The translations under genes were made by a program, and so were the position numbers. From DASUPK01 sp963819715 (GTDB lineage: Bacteria > Actinomycetota > Thermoleophilia > Solirubrobacterales > 70-9): a DNA stretch of 64,000 bases. How positions within the stretch are numbered: the first letter of the stretch is position 1; each line of letters opens with the position of its first letter. The stretch is from NCBI GenBank assembly GCA_963819715.1, contig CAWFXE010000006.1:620001-684000 (forward strand), in the 5' to 3' direction. Below the pieces are notes generated by a model, which saw only the letters and a program-made list of their open reading frames with translations, was not told the origin of the DNA and did not search any database. Positions 54,951 through 62,609 of the stretch are shown here, piece by piece.

Positions 54951-56459
54951 TTAAGAAGTCCGTTCGGGGCCGTACCCTCCGCCTCCGGGCGTCTCGATGC
55001 GGAGCCGATCACCGGCTGCGAGCTGCCCTTCGCTCTTCGCGGGCACCGTTTCGCCGTTTACGAGGTCGCGTCCCGGGGCCCCCGGCTCGCCCCCGTCTCT
55101 ACCGTGCGGTGAATGCCTGCGGCGCTCCCCGATCAGGGTGAAGCGCATCGGCTCGGTGGCCTCCAGCTCCCGCACGATCCCGTCGCCGCCTCGCTGGGCT
55201 CCCGCGCCGCCGCTGCCGCGCCGCACCGAGAGCTCCCTGACCAGCACCGGATAGTCAGTCTCGAGCGCTTCGATCGGCGTGTTCAGCGTGTTCGACATCG
55301 CCACGTGCTCCGCACTCGGACCGTCGGCGTCGCGGCAGGCGCCCTGGCCGCCGCCGATCGTCTCGTAGTAGGTCCAGTCCTCGCCGGAGAGGGTCAGGTT
55401 GTTCATCGTCCCCTGGCCCTCGGCACCCACCTCGGCGAACTTCGCCAGCGCGGCGAAGACGAGGTCTGTGACGCGGCTCGAGGTCTCGACGTTGCCGCCG
55501 ACGACCGCCGCTGGGGGCCGCGCGTTGAGCAGCGAACCCTGGGGCGCCACAACGGTCACTGGGCGCCAGGCTCCGGCCGAGGGCGGTCCGTCCGGATCGC
55601 AGACGACCCGGACCGCGTAGAACGAGGCCGCCTTGGTCACCGACAGCGGGCAGTTCAGATTGCCGGCGACCTGGTCGGCGCTGCCGGAGAAGTCGAGCTC
55701 CAGCTCGTCGCCCCGGAGCGTCGCTTTCACGCGTAGCGGGATGTCGCCGTCGCGGCCCTCGAGCACGTCCTCCGCGGTGCTCTCGCCGTCGGGCATCTCG
55801 GAGATCGCGGCGCGGGTGCGGCGCTCCGCGTAGTCGAGGATCTCGCCCGTGGCGGTCGCGAGCAGCTCGGCCCCGTGGCGGTCCGCGAGCCGGCGAAGGC
55901 GGCGGATTCCCGTCAGGTTCGCGGCCCGCTGTGCGCGCAGATCGGCGAGGCGCTGGTCGGGATTGCGCATCCTGCCCGCCAGGTCGCGCAGTACGTCGTC
56001 GTCCGCGCGGGTGGGTGGGATCACGACTCCCTCCTCGTCGAGCGTGACCGAAAGAGCCGGCATTCCCCCGGGCGTCGGTCCGCCGATGTCGGCGTGGTGG
56101 GCGCGGGACGCCGAGAAGCCGATCAGCTCGGTCGCACCGAAGACCGGGCTGATCAGGGTGATGTCGGGCAGGTGAGTGCCGCCGCGATACGGGTCGTTGA
56201 GAATCCAGAGGTCGCCTTCGTGCTGCTCCTCGCCGGCGATCGTCGCGACCGCGTCGGGCATCGATCCGAGGTGAACCGGGATGTGCTCGGCCTGCATGAC
56301 CAGCTCGCCGGCAGGATCGAACAGCGCCGTCGAGCAGTCGTGGCGTTCGGTGATGTTCGGCGAGTGGGCGGAGCGGATCAGGACCGCGCCCATCTCGTCG
56401 CAGGCCGCCCGTAAGGCACCCGTCATCACCTGCAGGGCGACCGGATCCAGCCCGCTCAT
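54951..56459 (-). CDS. Hydantoinase B / oxoprolinase-type subunit
   Basis: 502 residues of the HyuB family, partner of HyuA in ATP-dependent opening of hydantoin- or oxoproline-like rings. It starts MSGLDPVALQVMTGALRAAC, then EMGAVLIRSAHSPNITERHD, ALFDPAGELVMQAEHIPVHL, GDLWILNDPYRGGTHLPDIT, RAHHADIGGPTPGGMPALSV and VVGGNVETSSRVTDLVFAAL. The C-terminus ends in RIETPGGGGYGPE. The start overlaps the hyuA stop (ATGA). Substrate is unknown. The frame is open upstream but inside hyuA. Confidence 0.92.
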   Translation of the reverse strand: MSGLDPVALQVMTGALRAACDEMGAVLIRSAHSPNITERHDCSTALFDPAGELVMQAEHIPVHLGSMPDAVATIAGEEQHEGDLWILNDPYRGGTHLPDITLISPVFGATELIGFSASRAHHADIGGPTPGGMPALSVTLDEEGVVIPPTRADDDVLRDLAGRMRNPDQRLADLRAQRAANLTGIRRLRRLADRHGAELLATATGEILDYAERRTRAAISEMPDGESTAEDVLEGRDGDIPLRVKATLRGDELELDFSGSADQVAGNLNCPLSVTKAASFYAVRVVCDPDGPPSAGAWRPVTVVAPQGSLLNARPPAAVVGGNVETSSRVTDLVFAALAKFAEVGAEGQGTMNNLTLSGEDWTYYETIGGGQGACRDADGPSAEHVAMSNTLNTPIEALETDYPVLVRELSVRRGSGGAGAQRGGDGIVRELEATEPMRFTLIGERRRHSPHGRDGGEPGAPGRDLVNGETVPAKSEGQLAAGDRLRIETPGGGGYGPERTS

Positions 56460-58432
56460 CTCTCCACCGCCGTGACCGTTCCGGCCTCGTCCACCGAGGC
56501 TCTCCAACCGGGTGGCAGCACCAGGGTCGCCTCGGGCAGCTCGAAAACGCAGGGGCCGGTCGCCTCGAACCCCGCCTCGGGCTCGCCTCGCAGGATCCTG
56601 GTGACCGCCCACTCGCCGTCGAAGCGGGCCTCGCGTTCGCCCTCGGTGAGTTCTCCGCCGCCGGCGGCGCGGGGCCGCGGCTCCGGCCCGGGCTCGTAGG
56701 CGGCGACGCGGATCGTCACCAGCTCCAGCTCGCCCTTCGGATCGCGATAGCCGTAGCGGGCCTCATGCTCGATCGCGAAGTCCTCGGCAAGGCGCGCCGG
56801 ATCGGGCTCGGGAGCTCCGGGGATGGGGAGCTCGAAGGCCTGGCCTCGGTAGCGAAGCTCGTAGACCACGTCGAGCTTGGCCTCCTCCATGCCGGCCAGC
56901 AACGGCTCACTGAGCGCCCTCACCTCTGAGGCGATCCGTCCCGCGTCGAGCTGATCGCCCGAGAGCAGGACCGTTCGGGCCGTGTCCCGCCGCCGCCCGG
57001 CGGCGATCAGCCCGAGCGCGGAGAGCACGCCACTGGCGCGAGGACAGACGATCCTCGTGATCTCGAGCTCCGCGGCGAGCGCCGCCGCGTGCATCGGCCC
57101 CGCGCCGCCGAACGGGAGCAGCGCGTAGTCGCGGGGATCGATCCCCCGCTCGACCGTGACCACTCGCAGCGCCCGGATCATCTCCTGGTTCGCCACCCTG
57201 ACGATTCCCTCCGCGGTCTCGATGTCGTCCAGGCCGAGGCCGTCGCCGAGCTCGGCGATGCTCCGGCGTGCGGATCCCAGATCCAGCGCGACTCCGCCGG
57301 CGAGCTCCGAGTCCGGCGAGAGGTAGCCGAGCAGCAGGTTCGCGTCGGTGACCGTCGGCTCCGAGCCGCCGCGGCCGTAGCAGGCGGGTCCGGGCTCGGC
57401 CCCCGCCGAGCGAGGGCCGACGCGAAGCGCGCCGCCCGGGTCGCGCCATCCGATCGAGCCACCGCCCGCGCCGACCGTGTGCACGTCGACCATCGGCAGC
57501 TGGATCGGACGCCCGTCGATCTCACGGGAGTCGGTTCGCCGCACCTCGCCCTGGTCGACCACGCAGACGTCGCACGAGGTTCCACCCATGTCCACCCCGA
57601 TCGCATCGGGGGTCCCGGCCGCCTTGGCCAGGAGCGCGGAGCCGACCGCTCCGCCGGCGGGGCCCGAGAGGACGCTCCAGGCGCCCGCGCTGGCCGCCTC
57701 GGCGGCATCCGCCGTGCCGCCGGACGAGCGCATCACCTCGGGCTCGGTCAGGCCTCGCTCCCGGCAGGCGGCCGCGAGTCGCGTCAGGTAGCGACCGAGA
57801 AGGGGTGAGAGGTAGGCGTCGATGACGGTGGTGGAGAACCGCTCGTACTCCCGGAAGGCGGGGAGCACCTCGTGTGAGGCCGAGACGTGGACGCCGGGCA
57901 GCGCGTCGCGCAGCGCCGCGGCGATGCGGCGCTCATGACCGGGGTCGCGGAATGCGAAGAGCAGGCAGACGGCGATCGACTCGGCGCCGCTGCCGCGCAG
58001 TTCCTCGACGATCCGCTCGATCTCCTCGTCAGAGAGCTGCTCGATCGTTCCCTCGGGGCCGGTTCGCTCGGATGCCTCGAAGCGATCGCCTGCGTCGACC
58101 AGCGCCCGCGGCTTCGGGCGGCAGGGCTGGTAGAGGCTCGGGCGGTTCTGGCGGCCGATGTCGAGCAGGTCGGCGAAGCCGCGCGTCGCGACCAGCGCGG
58201 TGCGGGCGCCGCGCTCCTCGAGCAGGGCGTTCGTGCCCACTGTCATGCCGTGGGTGAATCCCTCCACGTCCGCGGCACCGGCGCCGGCGTGGGCGAGGAC
58301 CTCGTCGACGGCGGTGATCACGCCGCGCGACTGGTCCTCGGGAGTGCTTGGGACCTTCGTCGTGTGGAGCCGGTCGCCGTCGAGCAGCGTCGCGTCGGTG
58401 AAGGTCCCGCCGACGTCCACGCCCAAGAGCAT
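56456..58432 (-). CDS. Hydantoinase A / oxoprolinase-type ATP-dependent subunit
   Basis: 658 residues of the HyuA family, intact. The ATP-binding start is LLGVDVGGTFTDATLLDGDR; TKVPSTPEDQSRGV, FTHGMTVGTNALLEERGART, LFAFRDPGHERRIAAAL, SSGGTADAAEAASAGAWSVL, SGPAGGAVGSALLAKAAGTP, GVDMGGTSCDVCVVDQGEV and FGGAGPMHAAALAAELEIT follow in the usual order. It forms a two-gene unit with hyuB. It probably opens a 5-oxoproline- or hydantoin-like ring using ATP; the real substrate cannot be told. Confidence 0.93.
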   Translation of the reverse strand: MLLGVDVGGTFTDATLLDGDRLHTTKVPSTPEDQSRGVITAVDEVLAHAGAGAADVEGFTHGMTVGTNALLEERGARTALVATRGFADLLDIGRQNRPSLYQPCRPKPRALVDAGDRFEASERTGPEGTIEQLSDEEIERIVEELRGSGAESIAVCLLFAFRDPGHERRIAAALRDALPGVHVSASHEVLPAFREYERFSTTVIDAYLSPLLGRYLTRLAAACRERGLTEPEVMRSSGGTADAAEAASAGAWSVLSGPAGGAVGSALLAKAAGTPDAIGVDMGGTSCDVCVVDQGEVRRTDSREIDGRPIQLPMVDVHTVGAGGGSIGWRDPGGALRVGPRSAGAEPGPACYGRGGSEPTVTDANLLLGYLSPDSELAGGVALDLGSARRSIAELGDGLGLDDIETAEGIVRVANQEMIRALRVVTVERGIDPRDYALLPFGGAGPMHAAALAAELEITRIVCPRASGVLSALGLIAAGRRRDTARTVLLSGDQLDAGRIASEVRALSEPLLAGMEEAKLDVVYELRYRGQAFELPIPGAPEPDPARLAEDFAIEHEARYGYRDPKGELELVTIRVAAYEPGPEPRPRAAGGGELTEGEREARFDGEWAVTRILRGEPEAGFEATGPCVFELPEATLVLPPGWRASVDEAGTVTAVER

Positions 58433-58439
58433 GGCGGGA

Positions 58440-59072
58440 CTATGACGCTTGAGCTCTCCCTACTGCCAGGGGGTGGACCAGCGCCGGCATCCACGACCAG
58501 CGGTCGCTGTCGACGGCCTCAACCTGGAGCGGGCTCTCGCGCAGGAGCTCGACCGTCGGCCGGTTGGCGTGGCAACCGGCCGCGAACGCGTGCCATGGGC
58601 GGTGCAGCCGGTCCTGCCAGCGTGCGAGCCGGGGAGACTCCGAGCGGACATGCTCGAGGAAGAGGAGCTCGCCGCCGGGCTTGAGCACCCTGGCGATCTC
58701 GTCGATCGCGGGGCGAGCATCGTCGACGGTGCACAGGACCAGCGTCGAGACGACGGTGTCGAAGCTGTCGTCGTCGAAGGGAAGCTTCTCGGCCGGCGCC
58801 ACGACCACGCTGCATTTCTTGCCGGACCGTCTCGCTCGCCGCTCGAGCCTGGAGACCATCGGGGCGGCCGGCTCGGTCAGGACCAGTTCCTCGATGCCCT
58901 CGGGATAGTGGGCGAGATTGATCCCCGTCCCGGCCCCGAGCTCCAGGACCCGGCCGCTCGCATGGGAGAGCAGGTCCTGCCGCCGCTTTCCCATTCCGGC
59001 GCGCTCGCCGACCCAGAGAAGCGGGTCGTACATGGCGCTGAATACGTGTTCCCAGGCATTTGACATCGGCAT
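58440..59072 (-). CDS. Class I SAM-dependent methyltransferase
   Basis: 210 residues, intact. SAM motif I is RVLELGAGTGINLAHYPEGI, then LTEPAAPMVSRLERRARRSG, APAEKLPFDDDSFDTVVSTL, VLCTVDDARPAIDEIARVLK and GELLFLEHVRSE, the Methyltransf_11 pattern seen in METTL7-like and phospholipid-type enzymes. C-terminal RPWHAFAAGCHANRPTVELL includes a Cys-His pair typical of that group. It ends 7 bases before hyuA starts, so it could be cotranscribed with hyuA and hyuB. Confidence 0.85.
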   Translation of the reverse strand: MPMSNAWEHVFSAMYDPLLWVGERAGMGKRRQDLLSHASGRVLELGAGTGINLAHYPEGIEELVLTEPAAPMVSRLERRARRSGKKCSVVVAPAEKLPFDDDSFDTVVSTLVLCTVDDARPAIDEIARVLKPGGELLFLEHVRSESPRLARWQDRLHRPWHAFAAGCHANRPTVELLRESPLQVEAVDSDRWSWMPALVHPLAVGRAQAS

Positions 59073-59146
59073 TCCTTTGCTCGAAGTGATTGGACCTAGG
59101 AACTACGGCGGCCAAGGAGCGCGGGATTGTGAGCTTGCGCACAGCA

Positions 59147-59170
59147 AAGGCCCCCGGACGCCGGGGCCTT
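59147..59170 (-). terminator. GC-rich hairpin, probable terminator
   Basis: AAGGCCCC, eight bases, GGGGCCTT forms a perfect 8-bp stem. On the minus strand it is followed by TTTGCTG and lies about 107 bases after the stop of the gene at 59277, so it probably ends that transcript. The T run is short, so efficiency is uncertain. Confidence 0.6.
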
Positions 59171-59225
59171 GGTCGTTCTGACGGCTTCGCCATGCAGCCG
59201 CGGTCACAAGCGGCCGCCCCACGTA

Positions 59226-59270
59226 AGTCGCTTCGGGCTTCGCCCTTCGCTCCAAAGTGGAGCGGCCTGG
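59226..59270 (-). repeat. Dispersed intergenic repeat with hairpin, copy C
   Basis: AGTCGC, a hairpin-forming TCGGGCTTCGCCCTTCG region, then GCTCCAAAGTGGAGCGGC. Its end matches copy B at 54052-54090, and its GGCGAAGCC core resembles copies A and D. It is set in a larger imperfect palindrome with GCGGTCAC on one side and GTGACCGC on the other, just after the stop of the gene at 59277. Confidence 0.5.
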
Positions 59271-59276
59271 TGACCG

Positions 59277-59714
59277 CTATGCCGCGGCTGCTTCGACCTC
59301 GCGCACCTCGAAGGTCTCCTCGAGATGCTTGTGCGAGGGGCAGTAATCCATCCCCGGCAGCGGCTCGCGCCGGCAGGGGGTGCCCTTGCGGGTGCTGGCC
59401 ATGCAGCTTCTCTCCTGGCCGTCCAGCGTCACGTCGGCGGGCAGTGAGTCGAGGAACTCCTCGATCAACCCGATGTGCCGCTCGATGACCATGTAGACGC
59501 GCACCTGCTCGGCGAGTGCGAAGTACTCGCGAATCTCGGAGAACAGCGTCTTCGCCGGGCGGGCGAAGTAGCGGCGGTCCGAGACGAGGCGCTGAATGGT
59601 GCATTCGCAGGCCTCGAGCAGATGCTGGCGGGCGGTGAAGGTCCTCTCGACGCCCCCGGAGCTATCGATCCGAGGAGCCAGGTCCCTGTAGATGGAACGA
59701 CTGAATTGATACAT
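59277..59714 (-). CDS. Unknown protein with C-terminal Cys/His zinc-binding motif
   Basis: 145 residues. The first 100 are helical (MYQFSRSIYRDLAPRID, ACECTIQRLVSDRRYFARPA, REYFALAEQVRVYMVIERHI). The end has CMASTRKGTPC then DYCPSHKH, giving C-x9-C and C-x2-H groups that could bind zinc; this motif recurs in small bacterial and phage proteins of unknown role. It stands alone between nadB and the methyltransferase, with its own likely promoter region at 59715-59850 and terminator at 59147-59170. ATG at 59714, with AAGGAGG about 7 bases upstream. Confidence 0.65.
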   Translation of the reverse strand: MYQFSRSIYRDLAPRIDSSGGVERTFTARQHLLEACECTIQRLVSDRRYFARPAKTLFSEIREYFALAEQVRVYMVIERHIGLIEEFLDSLPADVTLDGQERSCMASTRKGTPCRREPLPGMDYCPSHKHLEETFEVREVEAAAA

Positions 59715-59799
59715 CCGTGATCCTCCTTACCCCCCTGAACCCGACCGCGGCTTTCCGTGCCGTCGGCCTCTTCAGGCGGAGCGGATTGAAGCACGGTAT

Positions 59800-59814
59800 A
59801 CCCAATTTTTGGGT
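59800..59814 (-). promoter_or_regulatory. Inverted repeat in the promoter region of the 59277 gene
   Basis: ACCCAA, three T, TTGGGT is a perfect 6-base-arm palindrome. On the minus strand it runs directly into TATACC (59801-59796), a plausible -10 for the gene starting at 59714. Such overlap suggests an operator. No good -35 could be placed. Confidence 0.4.
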
Positions 59815-59815
59815 T

Positions 59816-59834
59816 AAGTGCTGATTAAGCACTT
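59816..59834 (-). terminator. Hairpin after nadB, probable terminator
   Basis: AAGTGCT, five bases, AGCACTT, flanked by AA/TT pairs, forms a stem that starts 17 bases after the nadB stop on the minus strand. There is no clear T run on that side, so it may be a weak terminator or part of the control region of the next gene. Confidence 0.45.
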
Positions 59835-59850
59835 TTAAGTAGGCAGGAAC

Positions 59851-61293
59851 CTATGCCCACGCCTGCCAGGCGAGCTCGTCGCCGCTGCAGACGATGTGCA
59901 TGCCGTCGAGCTCGGGGTCGAGCTCGGGGAACTCGAGCCTGCGGTGGGATCCCCGCGACTCCTTGCGCTCGAGCGCGAAGCGGGCGATCAGGCGCGCGAG
60001 CGGATAGGGGTCGTCGAGCAGCTCGTCCAGCTCCTCCTCCCGCCTGAGGGGACCGGCGAGCCTCCACACGGCCTCCCTGGTCTCGACGAGGGGCGCCTCG
60101 AAGCGCCATTCGGGCGGATCGGGCGCCGGCCCGCTCCCCGGCTCCGCCGAAGCCGCCTTTGCCGCCCTCGCCCCGAGCACGAAGCACTCCGTCAGCGAGT
60201 TCGACGCGAGGCGGTTCGCGCCGTGCAACCCGGTGTCCGCGCATTCGCCGACCGCGAACAGTCCCGGCAGCGACGAGCGGCCGTCCAGGTCGGTCGCGAT
60301 GCCCCCCATCACGTAGTGGGAAGCCGGGGAGACGGGGATCGGCTCCTTCGCCGGATCGAATCCCGCCTCTCGCAGCGAGGCGAAGACGCTGGGGAAGCGC
60401 GCCTCGCTCAGTTCCCGCATGTCGAGGTCCACATGATCGCTGCCGTCGCTCTTCATCTGGTTGAGGACGGCGAGGGCGACGGCGTCGCGGGGAGCGAGCT
60501 CGTCCGTGAACCGCTCGCCGTCGGCGCCGAGCAGGGTCGCACCCTCGCCGCGGACGGCCTCGGTGACGAGCAGTCCGTCGGAATCGGTGCCGGGCGCGGA
60601 CAGCGCCGTCGGGTGGAACTGGCAGAGCTCCAGGTCCGCGAGCTCGGCACCGGCCGCGTGCGCCATCACGGGCCCCGCGCCGATCGCGCCCCACGGGTTG
60701 GTGGTCCTCGCCCAGAGGGCGGCCGCGCCCCCGGTGCCGAAGATCGTCGCCTTTGCGCTGAGCGGCTCGCGGTCGGTGAGCACGCCGAAGCAGCGCTCGC
60801 CGTCGGCCCAAAGGGCGGTCGCCGACGTCTTTTCGATCACCTCGATGCGCTCGTTGAGCGCGGCGAGCTCGGCGAGGCGCTCGGTGATCCGCCTGCCTGT
60901 CGCCGCACCGCCGGCGTGCACGATCCGCCGCCGGGAGTGTCCGCCCTCCAGGGCGAGCGACAGGCTCTCGTCGGGGAGGAGGTCGAAGTGAACCCCGCGG
61001 CGCTGGAGCTCGCGGACGACGCCAGGTGCTTCCCGCGCGAGCAACACCGCCGCGGAACGCCTGCACGCCCCGCGCCCGGCGGCAACCGTGTCCTCCACGT
61101 GCTGCTCGGGCGAGTCGTCGGGGCCGATGGCCGCCGCGAGGCCGCCCTGGGCCCAGAAGCTCGAGCTCTCGCTGAGCGGCTTCCTCGACACCATCGCCAC
61201 ACGAGAGCCGGCGTCGGCAGCGGTCAGGGCCGAATAGAGGCCGGCGGCGCCTCCGCCGACCACCACGACGTCGAATCGGTCGTCCGGCGTCAT
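59851..61293 (-). CDS. nadB: L-aspartate oxidase
   Basis: 480 residues, intact. NadB oxidises L-aspartate to iminoaspartate, the first step of de novo NAD synthesis. The FAD site is FDVVVVGGGAAGLYSALTAA; SESSSFWAQGGLAAAIGPDD, RRIVHAGGAATGRRITERLA, LELCQFHPTALSAPG, HYVMGGIATDLDGRSSLPGL, FAVGECADTGLHGANRLASN and SLTECFVLGARAAKAA are all in place. The partner nadA and nadC genes are not in this window. It is divergent from the deacetylase-family gene at 61368. Confidence 0.95.
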   Translation of the reverse strand: MTPDDRFDVVVVGGGAAGLYSALTAADAGSRVAMVSRKPLSESSSFWAQGGLAAAIGPDDSPEQHVEDTVAAGRGACRRSAAVLLAREAPGVVRELQRRGVHFDLLPDESLSLALEGGHSRRRIVHAGGAATGRRITERLAELAALNERIEVIEKTSATALWADGERCFGVLTDREPLSAKATIFGTGGAAALWARTTNPWGAIGAGPVMAHAAGAELADLELCQFHPTALSAPGTDSDGLLVTEAVRGEGATLLGADGERFTDELAPRDAVALAVLNQMKSDGSDHVDLDMRELSEARFPSVFASLREAGFDPAKEPIPVSPASHYVMGGIATDLDGRSSLPGLFAVGECADTGLHGANRLASNSLTECFVLGARAAKAASAEPGSGPAPDPPEWRFEAPLVETREAVWRLAGPLRREEELDELLDDPYPLARLIARFALERKESRGSHRRLEFPELDPELDGMHIVCSGDELAWQAWA

Positions 61294-61316
61294 CCAGCCG
61301 CGAACCGTACTGTGGA

Positions 61317-61367
61317 TGCGAGGGCGCCCCGCAGGCGAAGCCGAGGAGCGACCCGTTTAATGGGGGT
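61317..61367 (+). repeat. Dispersed intergenic repeat, copy D
   Basis: GCGAGGGCGCCCCGCAGGCG followed by AAGCCGAGGAGCGACCCG and TTTAATGG matches copy A at 961-1008 at most positions. It fills almost the whole gap between the divergent nadB and deacetylase-family genes, so it must include or overlap their promoters. Confidence 0.5.
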
Positions 61368-62378
61368 ATGGGCTTGTACCTGCGACATCCCAGCTCCTTC
61401 CGGCATGACACCGGCGGGCATCCCGAGAACGCCAGGCGGCTGACGGCGATCGAGGAGGCGATGTCCGAGCGCGATTGGCTCGGGCTGGAGCTGGTCGACG
61501 CTCCGGCTGCCACCCGCGCCCAGCTGGAGCGCGTTCATACGGCGGCGTATGTCGACACGATTGAGGCCTTCTCGGCCAAGGGCGGCGGCATGATCGACGT
61601 CGACACGGTCGCCAGCGAGGGTTCGTGGGAGGCCGCGCTGCACGCCGCCGGGGGAGCGGTTCACGCGACCGAGCGATTGCTCGACGAGGGCGGATTCGCC
61701 TTCTGCGGGCTGAGGCCGCCCGGGCATCACGCTGAGAGGGACCGGGCGATGGGGTTTTGCCTGTTCAACAACGTCGCGGTGGCGGCGGCCCACGCCGTCG
61801 CCGAGTGCGGCGCCGGGCGGGTCCTGATCTGTGACTGGGACGTTCATCACGGCAACGGGACGGAGGCCATCTTCTACGGTTCCTCGGAGGTCGTTTACTC
61901 GAGCATCCACCAGAGCCCGCTTTATCCGGGCACCGGGGCGGCCACGGATTTCGGCACCGGGGCGGGGGAGGGCTTCACGGCCAACCTGCCGGTCCCGCCC
62001 GGCAGCGGCTCGGACGAGTTCCTGGCGCTGGTGCAGCACGTCGTCGCACCGATCGCCCGGGAGTGGCGGCCCGGCCTGCTCTGCATCTCGGCGGGCTACG
62101 ACGCGCACCGGGACGATCCGCTCGCCAACTGCGAGGTGGACGACGCCGGGTATCGGGACATGTCGGCCGCCATGCGCGAGCTGGCGGGGGAGCTCGAGGT
62201 GCCGTTGCTGATTTGCCTGGAGGGCGGCTACTCGCTCGCGGCCCTGTCGCGCTCCGTGGTGGCGACGCTCGAGGCGGTCGCCGGTGACGGGGCGCCGCGC
62301 GAGGCGCCCGTTGCAGCCGCCGCTCCATACCGGGAGCGTCTGGCGCGCTTCTGGCCGGGCCTAGCCGTCGCGCAGTAG
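61368..62378 (+). CDS. Histone-deacetylase-family amidohydrolase (acetylpolyamine/AcuC-like)
   Basis: 336 residues, intact. The arginase/deacetylase fold is clear: HPSSFRHDTGGHPENARRL, FCGLRPPGHHAERDRAMGFC with the two catalytic His, NNVAVAAAHAV, LICDWDVHHGNGTEAIFYGS with zinc-binding Asp and His, SIHQSPLYPGTGAATDFGTG, ISAGYDAHRDDPLA with the second Asp, and LEGGYSLAAL. Bacterial members remove acetyl groups from polyamines, small metabolites or proteins. Substrate is not known here. ATG at 61368. The 3' end overlaps the convergent small gene by 18 bases. Confidence 0.92.
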   Translation: MGLYLRHPSSFRHDTGGHPENARRLTAIEEAMSERDWLGLELVDAPAATRAQLERVHTAAYVDTIEAFSAKGGGMIDVDTVASEGSWEAALHAAGGAVHATERLLDEGGFAFCGLRPPGHHAERDRAMGFCLFNNVAVAAAHAVAECGAGRVLICDWDVHHGNGTEAIFYGSSEVVYSSIHQSPLYPGTGAATDFGTGAGEGFTANLPVPPGSGSDEFLALVQHVVAPIAREWRPGLLCISAGYDAHRDDPLANCEVDDAGYRDMSAAMRELAGELEVPLLICLEGGYSLAALSRSVVATLEAVAGDGAPREAPVAAAAPYRERLARFWPGLAVAQ

Positions 62379-62588
62379 GCGCAGCTCCTTCTCGGTCTCC
62401 GCCACCTCGGCGGCGAGGCTCGTCAGGAAGTCCGCGTCGATTCTTCCCCTCTGGTGCATCTCGAGGGCGAGCGCGCCGAGCCCGAGCAGCTGGCCGCGAT
62501 GCTGCTTCTCCAGCTCCTGCACTCGATCGGTTGTGGTTGAGGGTCCGTCCTCAGGGTTATTCGGTCCGCGATTGCCGACGTCTAGCAA
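62361..62588 (-). CDS. Small helical protein of unknown function
   Basis: 75 residues with a polar N-terminus and a coiled-coil-like rest: TDRVQELEKQHRGQLLGLGA, LALEMHQRGRIDADFLTSLA and VAETEKELRLLRDG. No family is recognised, but it reads like a real protein with heptad-like Leu spacing. It follows the coiled-coil protein at 62610 by 21 bases on the same strand and may be cotranscribed with it. An ATG start at 62588 has no strong ribosome site. Confidence 0.55.
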   Translation of the reverse strand: MLDVGNRGPNNPEDGPSTTTDRVQELEKQHRGQLLGLGALALEMHQRGRIDADFLTSLAAEVAETEKELRLLRDG

Positions 62589-62609
62589 CTCACGGATGCC
62601 CCTGGGCGG

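Noticed and set aside
59825..61513. Second long minus-strand frame over nadB
   Set aside because: The 480-residue NadB frame has all family motifs; the longer frame has none.
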